From contig JAISPA010000064.1 in assembly GCA_031275255.1 (NCBI GenBank), forward strand, positions 1 through 5,288: a stretch of 5,288 nt of DNA, given 5' to 3'. Position numbers and translations under genes: made by a program. Below the pieces are notes generated by a model. It was not told the origin of the DNA, ran no database searches, and saw only the letters and a list, made by a program, of their open reading frames with translations. Numbering within the stretch: the first letter of the stretch is position 1; every line of letters starts with the position of its first letter. This stretch comes from Acidaminococcales bacterium (GTDB lineage: Bacteria; Bacillota; Negativicutes; Acidaminococcales; JAISLQ01). Below are positions 1-5,288 of the stretch, one piece after another.

Positions 1-1296
1 GTCAACGCTTTTTTGATACCGATAGGCGGCGTCGGCCAGTTCCCTTTGGTAAAACCCCGTCTCTATGGCGGTTATAGCGTCTCCCATTTTGTCGATCTTT
101 TCGATATACTTAAATACCTCTTCCTCAATGCTATCCGTCAGGCACTCCACATAATAAGACCCCCCCAGCGGGTCGGCCGTTTGGGTTACGCCCGCCTCAT
201 AGGCGATTATCTGCTGCGTGCGCAGCGCGACGGTTACGGATTCTTCCGTCGGTATGCTGAGCGCCTCGTCGTAAGAAGAGGTGGCGATGGTCTGCACGCC
301 GCCCAAAACCGCCGCCAGCGTCTCAATCGTTACGCGGGCAATGTTGTTGAGCGGCTGTTCGGCGGTCAGTGCCCCGCCCATAGTCATTATGAATATACTC
401 ATCTTTTGAGAATTTTCATTCCAGGAACGATAGCGTTCCTTCAATATCCTGGCCCAGACGCGCCTGGCCGCCCTGAATTTCGCCACTTCTTCCAAAAGAT
501 CGACGTGCGACGCGAGGAAAAAATACAGACTGGGGGCGAAACTGTCGATCGCGAGGCCGCGCCTGGCCGCCGCGTCCAGATAACAAATCGCGTCCGCCAT
601 GGCAAAGGCAATCTCCTGCGCCGCCGTCGCGCCGCCGTCGCGGATATGGTAGCCGCAAACCGCCAAGGGGGTCCAGCCCGGAAGATTTTTCGCGCAATAT
701 TCAATCACGTCCACCGCCAGCTTCACGCCCGCCCGGGGCGGGAAAATGAAAGTGCCGCGGCAAAAATATTCCTTCAGTATATCGTTTTGCAAGAGAAAAC
801 GGATGTCTTTAGGATCGACCTTGTTTTTCTCGGCGAAAACAATAAACATCGCCATAAGGATAAGCGAATTGGCGTTCGCCGTCGTCCTTATCTGCCGCAC
901 CTTTCGCAGGTCTATCCCCGCAAAAAGCGCCTCGACGTCCTCTAAGGAATTTATCGACACGCCGACTTTGCCCACTTCCCCTTCCGCCATATAGTGGTCG
1001 GAGTCATAGCCCATCTGCGTGGGCAGATCAAGCGCGATGGAAAAGCCGGTCTGCCCCTGCTCAATAAGATAGCGGTAGCGCCGGTTGGCCTCCTCCGGCG
1101 TGGAGAACCCTGAATATTGCCCCATGACCCACAGGTTTTGTCTGTACATTTCCGGGCTTATCCCGCGCGTAAAAGGATAGGCGCCCGCTTTGCCCAATTT
1201 AACGTTATAATCAAAACACGCCAAATCTTCCGGGGTATAAAGAGCCTTAACCGGCGTCCCCGAAATTGTCTGCTGCTTTTTCTGGTCATTGTCCAC
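1..1296 (-). CDS. Methylmalonyl-CoA mutase-like acyl-CoA mutase large subunit, divergent, 3' end beyond window
   Basis: Reading the complement from a GTG at 1296 gives 432 codons without a stop, running off the left edge. The protein is clearly the TIM-barrel domain of the adenosylcobalamin-dependent acyl-CoA mutases: YPFTRG (40-45), EQGQTGFSIALDLPTQMGYD (79-98), GEVGKVGV (106-113), QNDILKEY (170-177), CGYHIRDGG (214-222), EVAKFRAARRVWARI (270-284), LTAEQPLNN (310-318), LRTQQIIAYEAG (358-369) and DPLGGSYYVE (375-384). By family knowledge these enzymes move a carbonyl-CoA group between neighbouring carbons by radical chemistry. Tyr61, Arg180 and His217 match the active-site Tyr89, Arg207 and His244 of Propionibacterium MutB (numbers from memory). 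Residues normally lining the CoA channel are changed: see findings. The C-terminal end and any cobalamin-binding domain lie outside, so a fused (about 700 aa) or split (about 550 aa) form cannot be told apart. The start lies one base after the CoA-transferase stop, with a G-run 8 bases upstream. Family is secure; the exact reaction is unknown. Confidence 0.93.
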   Translation of the reverse strand, partial: MDNDQKKQQTISGTPVKALYTPEDLACFDYNVKLGKAGAYPFTRGISPEMYRQNLWVMGQYSGFSTPEEANRRYRYLIEQGQTGFSIALDLPTQMGYDSDHYMAEGEVGKVGVSINSLEDVEALFAGIDLRKVRQIRTTANANSLILMAMFIVFAEKNKVDPKDIRFLLQNDILKEYFCRGTFIFPPRAGVKLAVDVIEYCAKNLPGWTPLAVCGYHIRDGGATAAQEIAFAMADAICYLDAAARRGLAIDSFAPSLYFFLASHVDLLEEVAKFRAARRVWARILKERYRSWNENSQKMSIFIMTMGGALTAEQPLNNIARVTIETLAAVLGGVQTIATSSYDEALSIPTEESVTVALRTQQIIAYEAGVTQTADPLGGSYYVECLTDSIEEEVFKYIEKIDKMGDAITAIETGFYQRELADAAYRYQKSVD

Positions 1297-1297
1297 G

Positions 1298-2545
1298 TTA
1301 AACGCCCCCCATTTGTTTTTGTCGCAAGCCGGCAAGATATTCCCGGAAGGGCGTCCGGCCTTTTACCGCACCTTGCTTTTCCAAAGCGTCAATTGATTTG
1401 TCGGTGTAATTGAGTTTTTCCAGTATCTCCCACGTATCCTGCCCCAAATCCGGCCCGATCCACCTGACCTCGCCCGGAGTGCGCGAAAGGCGCGGCATTA
1501 CCCCCTGCATCTTCACTTTGCCCCACAAAGCATCCGCCACTTCGGCTATATTGCCGCGCGCGGCGTAGTGCGGATCCTCGAATATGCCCGCTATATCGTG
1601 TATCGGCCCGATCGGGATATGATCGCCCAAAAGATCGAAACATTCCTGGGCGGTATGCCCTTCTACCCATTTTCGCATCAACTCGTCAATTTCTTCACGG
1701 TTGGCCTGCCGTTTTACCTGCGTTTTGTATTCCGGGCGCTCCAACATATCCTTACGGTCAATCAGCGTCATTAAAACCGTGAAGAGTTTGTCGTTGCCGA
1801 CCGCCAAACTTACCCATTTGCCGTCTTTTGTCTTAAAATGCCCGCCCGGTACGGTTGCCATGAACAAATTGCCGGTCCGTTCCCTCACGGCCGCCGTTAA
1901 ATGATAGTTAAGCGCCGTAAATTCCAATATTCTGAAGATCGGCTCATACAAGCCTATGTCTATCTCCTGTCCCTGCCCGCCGCCCTTCGCATCGCGCTCA
2001 TAAATCGCGATAAGTATTCCGAGCGCGGCGGAAAACCCGGCCAGATAATCGGCGATGGATACTCCCGGTTTTAAAGGTTCCCGATCTTTAAAACCGGTAA
2101 GGTAGGTCAACCCGCCCATGCCCACGCCTATGCGGTCATAGCCGGCGCGGTTCCTGTAAGGACCGGTCTGCCCGTAACCGGACATCCGCGCCAGAATCAG
2201 CCTGGGATTTAAACTGTTTATCCTCTCCCAGGGAAATCCCAGCTTAGACAACACGCCGGGCCGGAAATTTTCCGTCATAACATCGGCTTCTTTGATGAGT
2301 TTGTCCAGTATTTCCTTCCCTCCAGCCGTTTTGAGGTCAAGGGAAATGGTTTTTTTGTTGCGGTTTTCTACTGCGTACCAGAGCGAGCGTCCGTCCACTA
2401 CCGGCCCCATCTGCCTTATGCCGTCCCCTTCAAGAGGTTCCACTTTAATAACCTCGGCGCCGAAATCCGCCAGCAGCGCCCCGCAAAACGGCGCGGCGAC
2501 CACCTGCCCCAGTTCAAGCACCTTAAGCCCGCTTAACGCACCCAA
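1298..2545 (-). CDS. Class III CoA-transferase, CaiB/BaiF (formyl-CoA transferase-like) family
   Basis: This 415-residue protein has the usual length of the family, which moves CoA between carboxylic acids in the cytoplasm through a covalent aspartyl intermediate. Visible marks in order are the N-terminal nucleotide-fold start GLKVLELGQVVAAPFCGALL (6-25) followed by FGAEVIKVE (28-36), NRNKKTISLDL (61-71), the MSGYGQTGPY turn (121-130), and GVSIADYLAGFSAALGIL (161-178), whose Asp166 is the expected catalytic aspartate. The small-domain start GGHFKTKDGKWVSLA (234-248), the family's ARG turn (329-331) and the C-terminal GPDLGQDTWEIL (364-375) follow. The start is a TTG at 2545, chosen because a strong GAGGGGGT site sits 7 bases upstream and the family N-terminus begins right after it. 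It lies 38 bases after tctA and one base before the mutase gene, so it should be co-transcribed and probably translationally coupled to the mutase. The acid it activates and the CoA donor cannot be read from sequence. The mutase next door suggests that its product is the mutase substrate or a precursor (inference). Confidence 0.95.
   Translation of the reverse strand: MGALSGLKVLELGQVVAAPFCGALLADFGAEVIKVEPLEGDGIRQMGPVVDGRSLWYAVENRNKKTISLDLKTAGGKEILDKLIKEADVMTENFRPGVLSKLGFPWERINSLNPRLILARMSGYGQTGPYRNRAGYDRIGVGMGGLTYLTGFKDREPLKPGVSIADYLAGFSAALGILIAIYERDAKGGGQGQEIDIGLYEPIFRILEFTALNYHLTAAVRERTGNLFMATVPGGHFKTKDGKWVSLAVGNDKLFTVLMTLIDRKDMLERPEYKTQVKRQANREEIDELMRKWVEGHTAQECFDLLGDHIPIGPIHDIAGIFEDPHYAARGNIAEVADALWGKVKMQGVMPRLSRTPGEVRWIGPDLGQDTWEILEKLNYTDKSIDALEKQGAVKGRTPFREYLAGLRQKQMGGV
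1305..1310 (-). promoter_or_regulatory. Probable ribosome binding site for the mutase (GTG start), inside the end of the CoA-transferase gene
   Basis: A run of six G lies 8 bases before the GTG at 1296 and overlaps the last codons of the CoA-transferase. With only one base between stop and start, the mutase is probably translated by coupling to the gene before it. Confidence 0.45.
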
Positions 2546-2552
2546 AAATAAT

Positions 2553-2560
2553 ACCCCCTC
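2553..2560 (-). promoter_or_regulatory. Ribosome binding site for the CoA-transferase (TTG start)
   Basis: GAGGGGGT sits 7 bases before the TTG at 2545, in the 38-base gap after tctA. It is the strongest visible site in the window and decides for the TTG start, since no in-frame ATG or GTG occurs between it and the conserved GLKVLELG segment. Confidence 0.65.
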
Positions 2561-2583
2561 ACAATGCCCTGCAACCTTTATAT

Positions 2584-4071
2584 TTAATTCATCCGGCCGC
2601 GTTTATTCATTATGTAAACAAGCACAAACGAAGATATGAGCAGCCCGGCGCTGATCGGCGTGGAGAAAAACACCAGGGGATTCAAACCATGCCCCAGCAG
2701 CGCCCTTCGCATGTTCGGCTCAATAATTGGCCCCAAAATGAGGCCGAGGACGATCGGCGCAACCGGAAACCCCAATTTCAGCAGGATATATCCGGCAAAG
2801 CCGATAACCACTACCATGCCGGCGTCAAAAAAGGAATTGTTTACCGCGTACCCGCCGGTTACGCACAAAACAGACACGATCGGCATGAGAATTTGAAAAG
2901 GTATTTTAAGTATGTACGGAAAATACTTGCTGCCCAAAAGACCCATTGCCAGCATGACCACATTGGCGATCAGCAGTATCCAAAGCAGAAATGCCACCAG
3001 GTCGTAGCGCTCCACCAAAAGCATGGGGCCGGGCGTCAAACCCTGGATCATCAGCGCCCCCAAAAGGACGGCCGTAACCGTGTCGCCCGGCACGCCCAGC
3101 GTCAGGAGCGGAATGAGCGCCCCGCCCGTAACCGCGTTATTGGAGCTTTCGCTGGCCATTATCCCCTCCGGTATGCCTGTGCCAAAATCCTGCGGATGTT
3201 TCGATGACCTTTTGGCTTCGTTGTAGGACATCCAAGAAGCGATGGTCGGGCCTGTGCCGGGAATCGCCCCGATGATTACGCCGATGATCGTGGATTTTAT
3301 GATAACTCCCTTATATTGCCAATAATATTTCAGCGGCGGCAACATTTTTTTGACTTGAACTATTATCTCGTCTTTTCCGGACCGGCCTACCGTTTCGACT
3401 TTCGCCAGCACCTCCGTGATGGCGAACAGTCCGACCAGCGCGGGTATTAACGCAATCCCACCCATCAAGTTCAAATTATCCATCGTAAACCGCGGCAGGC
3501 CGTCAATCGGGTCCATGCCGACCGTACCGAGGAACATGCCGATCGCCGCGCCGGCCACCCCTTTTATCATGGACCTGCCCGAAACCCCGGCTATGCAGAC
3601 CAGCCCCAGCACCGCCACGGCGAAATATTCCGGCGCGCCGAACTTAAGCGCTATTGCGGCGATCAAAGGCGCGAAGATCAAAAGCGCGAAAGCCGAGAGG
3701 CTTCCCCCCAACCAGGAGGATATGATGGAATGACCCAAGGCTTCGCCGGCCCGGCCCTGTTTGGCCATCGGATACCCGTCCATCACCGTGGCGGCGTTGC
3801 CCGGCGCGCCCGGCGTATTGATCAGTATGGCCGGTATGCTGCCGGCGTAAAACCCTCCGCAATATATGCCCATTAAAAAGGACAGCGACACGTTGAGCGA
3901 CATATAAAAGGTTATAGGAGTGAACAACGCCACCGCCGTCGTCGCCGTCAAGCCGGGCGCCGCGCCGAAAAGTACCCCGACAACTGTCCCGAGACAAATC
4001 CAGCCGAGACATTCCGGGCTCAGCGCGGCAAACAACGCGCCCGGTATGGCCTCTAACGTCTGAAATTCCAT
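2584..4071 (-). CDS. tctA: Tripartite tricarboxylate transporter, large membrane subunit TctA
   Basis: This is the large permease subunit of a tripartite tricarboxylate transporter, a cation-driven secondary importer that works with TctB and the binding protein TctC. Counted from ATG 4071 it has 495 residues, close to the family's usual 500, and is almost wholly hydrophobic with about a dozen membrane spans. It carries the conserved loops expected of TctA: GAAPGLTATTAVAL (36-49), NTPGAPGNAATVMDGYPMAK (85-104) with GRAGEALG next (106-113), and the second-half counterpart GAIPGTGPTIASWMSYNEAK (268-287). A SSNNAVTGGALIPLLTLGVP stretch follows (309-328), then TAVLLGALMIQGLTPGP (333-349). An in-frame ATG at 4101, directly after the tctB stop, would add ten basic residues (MRCGRKRRFI) but has no ribosome binding site. 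The ATG at 4071 has AAAGAGG 9 bases before it and gives the typical family N-terminus, so I prefer it. The substrate is unknown; relatives import citrate, other di/tricarboxylates and aromatic acids. Confidence 0.96.
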   Translation of the reverse strand: MEFQTLEAIPGALFAALSPECLGWICLGTVVGVLFGAAPGLTATTAVALFTPITFYMSLNVSLSFLMGIYCGGFYAGSIPAILINTPGAPGNAATVMDGYPMAKQGRAGEALGHSIISSWLGGSLSAFALLIFAPLIAAIALKFGAPEYFAVAVLGLVCIAGVSGRSMIKGVAGAAIGMFLGTVGMDPIDGLPRFTMDNLNLMGGIALIPALVGLFAITEVLAKVETVGRSGKDEIIVQVKKMLPPLKYYWQYKGVIIKSTIIGVIIGAIPGTGPTIASWMSYNEAKRSSKHPQDFGTGIPEGIMASESSNNAVTGGALIPLLTLGVPGDTVTAVLLGALMIQGLTPGPMLLVERYDLVAFLLWILLIANVVMLAMGLLGSKYFPYILKIPFQILMPIVSVLCVTGGYAVNNSFFDAGMVVVIGFAGYILLKLGFPVAPIVLGLILGPIIEPNMRRALLGHGLNPLVFFSTPISAGLLISSFVLVYIMNKRGRMN

Positions 4072-4080
4072 GATAAATCG

Positions 4081-4087
4081 CCTCTTT
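4081..4087 (-). promoter_or_regulatory. Ribosome binding site deciding the tctA start
   Basis: AAAGAGG lies 9 bases before the ATG at 4071. The upstream ATG at 4101 has no purine-rich site before it. This favours the 495-residue TctA over a 505-residue form with a basic leader. Confidence 0.6.
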
Positions 4088-4101
4088 CGCCCGCAGCGCA
4101 T

Positions 4102-4533
4102 TCACGGCAGTATGATCATAAACGCCTTGCTGAACAAGTAATATACCGCTACGGAGGTTATAACCGGCACGCCGAGGAAAACCGGTTTTCTGCGCTCGCC
4201 GAAGATGTACATGGCTAAAACCAGAAACCCGATTGTTGAAAGAACAAACCCCGCGTACTGCATGCACAAAACGTAAAGGGCCAAGGCGGCGGCTGTCGCA
4301 AGCAGTTTGCCCCAGTTAAACGCCGGCAGGGGCGTTTTTTCCTCTCTTTTCACGCCTTGCCAAACGAGCGCCGCGCCGCAGACCAAAAGCGCCGTAAAAA
4401 GAAAACTCGGATAAAAGGCCGCCGACAATCCGGCCACGCTGAGATTCTCTAACTGCGCCGCGAAAAAATACCCGATCAGCGCGCAAATGATCAATAAAGC
4501 GCCGGAAAGCACGTCCTGATCTTTTATTTTCAC
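4102..4533 (-). CDS. tctB: Tripartite tricarboxylate transporter, small membrane subunit TctB
   Basis: The 143-residue product is a small, poorly conserved integral membrane protein. It has hydrophobic segments near residues 9-25, 41-58, 76-92, 94-111 and 118-140 and a short charged cytoplasm-type loop between the second and third (VKREEKTPLP, 61-70). Family marks are the FYPSFL motif after the first loop (40-45), the GERR turn (112-115) and an ending in ILP, as TctB proteins typically end in a hydrophobic-Leu-Pro tail. It partners TctA in the inner membrane; its exact part in transport is not well defined for the family. The start is a GTG at 4533 with GGTGG 7 bases upstream. The stop TGA touches the alternative ATG of tctA, and the preferred tctA start is 30 bases on, which is a normal tctCBA layout. 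Low sequence conservation is usual here, so position between tctC and tctA is part of the evidence. Confidence 0.92.
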   Translation of the reverse strand: MKIKDQDVLSGALLIICALIGYFFAAQLENLSVAGLSAAFYPSFLFTALLVCGAALVWQGVKREEKTPLPAFNWGKLLATAAALALYVLCMQYAGFVLSTIGFLVLAMYIFGERRKPVFLGVPVITSVAVYYLFSKAFMIILP

Positions 4534-4540
4534 TAAAAAT

Positions 4541-4545
4541 CCACC
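4541..4545 (-). promoter_or_regulatory. Ribosome binding site for tctB (GTG start)
   Basis: GGTGG lies 7 bases before the GTG at 4533. It supports this non-ATG start; no in-frame ATG lies nearby that would give a better TctB N-terminus. Confidence 0.5.
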
Positions 4546-4555
4546 GCCCTTCAGG

Positions 4556-4579
4556 CCGCTAATAAGCTATGGATAGCGG
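4556..4579 (-). repeat. Small hairpin in the tctC-tctB gap
   Basis: CCGCTA and TAGCGG form a perfect 6-base-pair stem around a 12-base loop, 7 bases after the tctC stop in the transcript. There is no U-run after it, so it does not look like an intrinsic terminator. Such hairpins behind binding-protein genes often protect the upstream mRNA and raise binding protein over permease; that role is inference here. A 6-bp stem in a 53-base gap may also occur by chance. Confidence 0.35.
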
Positions 4580-4586
4580 GTAATTT

Positions 4587-5288
4587 TTATTTTTTGTGCA
4601 AACCGATATCTTTCAATATCTGCTGGTTCAATTCCGCTTCTTTTTTGATCCGCGCGTCCAGTTCCGCCGGCCCCAGATAAGCCGGTATGAGAAAGAGTTT
4701 GTTCCAGGCGTCCTGTACCTTAGGGCTGTCGTATGCCTTTTTCAGCGCGTCAGCCAGAATTTTCACAATATCGTCCGGCGTTGCCTTCGGCACGAGTACG
4801 CCGTACCATACGCCTGCTTCCAAGTCGTACCCCTGCTCCTTGAAGGTTGGCGCGTCCACCATTTTTATCCGGTTGGCCGAAGTTACACCCAAAATGCGCA
4901 AAGCGCCGGACTTGTGATGCGGGGCGGCTTCAGTTACCCCGGTGACGGTGGCTTCGACATGCCCGCCCAGGAGGGCCGCGATCGCGGGATTGGCGCCTTC
5001 AAAAGGCATGTGCGTTAGTTTTATGCCGATTTTTTTCGCCCAGCCCTCCGCGTTCACATGCTGTATATTGCCGGCGCCGGGGCTGCCGTAACGGATTTTG
5101 CCGGGGTTTGCCTTGGCGTATTCCACAAATTCTTTAACGTTCTTAAGCGGCGAATCCGCCCTTACCGTAAGCGCCAGCGGTATGTCGGTAACCTGCGCCA
5201 CGGCGCGCAAAGACGTGTAATCATAACCGACGTTGGAGGTGTAAGGGACAAGCGTAACAGTGCCGATGGAAGCATTCACAAGCGTGTA
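4587..5288 (-). CDS. tctC: Tripartite tricarboxylate transporter substrate-binding protein TctC/Bug family, 5' end beyond window
   Basis: The frame is open to the right edge and ends in TAA at 4587, leaving 233 residues of a protein normally about 320-330 long. The missing part is roughly the first 90 residues with the export signal. A GTG at 5277-5279 is internal, because family-like residues (YTL) continue before it. Recognisable TctC features are DSPLKNVKEFVEYAKANPGK (45-64 of the visible part), YGSPGAGNIQHVNAE (67-81), which corresponds to the ligand-contacting loop, and HMPFEGANPAIAALLGGHVE (93-112). RILGVTSANR (131-140), the DAPTFKEQGYD segment (145-155) and YGVLVPKATPDDIV (162-175) follow. 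Family proteins bind a carboxylate outside the membrane, often coordinating it through backbone amides and water, and hand it to TctAB. The ligand cannot be predicted from these residues. It is the first visible gene of the operon and is followed by a hairpin before tctB. Confidence 0.95.
   Translation of the reverse strand, partial: YTLVNASIGTVTLVPYTSNVGYDYTSLRAVAQVTDIPLALTVRADSPLKNVKEFVEYAKANPGKIRYGSPGAGNIQHVNAEGWAKKIGIKLTHMPFEGANPAIAALLGGHVEATVTGVTEAAPHHKSGALRILGVTSANRIKMVDAPTFKEQGYDLEAGVWYGVLVPKATPDDIVKILADALKKAYDSPKVQDAWNKLFLIPAYLGPAELDARIKKEAELNQQILKDIGLHKK

Noticed and set aside
621..643. Two tandem copies of an 11-base CG-rich unit (cgccgccgtcg)
   Set aside because: It encodes the conserved DGGATAAQE region of the mutase at the normal family length, so it is not an insertion; codon use and composition explain it.
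13..945. Long plus-strand open frame (310 codons) opposite the mutase gene
   Set aside because: Its translation is rich in Arg and resembles no family I know, while the minus strand over the same bases gives an uninterrupted, clearly conserved mutase. It is a GC-driven shadow.
1297..1312. Possible programmed frameshift at the G6 run fusing CoA-transferase and mutase
   Set aside because: A +1 shift would be needed and no stimulating structure is seen; a GTG start with a usable ribosome binding site explains the arrangement more simply.
2546..2583. Cobalamin riboswitch, promoter or terminator between the transporter and enzyme genes
   Set aside because: The 38-base gap is too short for a cobalamin riboswitch and shows no hairpin plus U-run or clear -35/-10 pair; any such element would be upstream of tctC, outside the window.
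2689..3207. Plus-strand 172-codon open frame inside tctA
   Set aside because: It is antisense to conserved TctA sequence and rich in His, Gln and Arg, as expected of a shadow frame.
4072..4101. Ten-residue basic leader on TctA from the ATG at 4101
   Set aside because: It has no ribosome binding site, and the ATG at 4071 has one and matches the usual family N-terminus.
3644..4267. Minus-strand 207-codon open frame overlapping tctA and tctB in another frame
   Set aside because: Its product is Arg/Gly-rich without family motifs and lies across two well-supported transporter genes.

Overview
The window is one tightly packed operon on the minus strand, read from high to low coordinates: tctC (5' part cut by the right edge), tctB, tctA, a class III (CaiB/BaiF) CoA-transferase, and a B12-type methylmalonyl-CoA mutase-like large subunit (3' part cut by the left edge). 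No promoter is visible. It must lie beyond base 5288, upstream of tctC.

Layout: 4587-5288 is a periplasmic/extracytoplasmic solute-binding protein of the TctC/Bug family. 4534-4586 is a 53-base gap with a small hairpin. 4102-4533 is the small membrane subunit TctB, and 2584-4071 the large membrane subunit TctA. 1298-2545 is the CoA-transferase. 1-1296 is the first 432 codons of the mutase. That last gene is open from its GTG start to the first base of the window. The plus-strand open frames opposite these genes are coding shadows.

How the genes may work together (inference): the tripartite tricarboxylate transporter captures and imports a carboxylate, the CoA-transferase turns it into a CoA thioester, and the adenosylcobalamin-type mutase rearranges its carbon skeleton. 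The mutase is the most interesting part. It keeps the family scaffold and the Tyr, Arg and His expected for a carboxylated substrate. It has lost several nearly invariant residues of the acyl-CoA channel, including the arginine, His and Gln of the LRFHTQTAG-type motif and two arginines near the N-terminus. Its substrate or its way of holding CoA may therefore be new.

Organism: the B12 mutase, the class III CoA-transferase and the tripartite transporter, with moderately high GC, GGAGG-like ribosome binding sites and frequent GTG/TTG starts, would fit an anaerobic fermentative bacterium such as a Negativicutes-type Firmicute. This is a weak guess; nothing in the window fixes the taxonomy.
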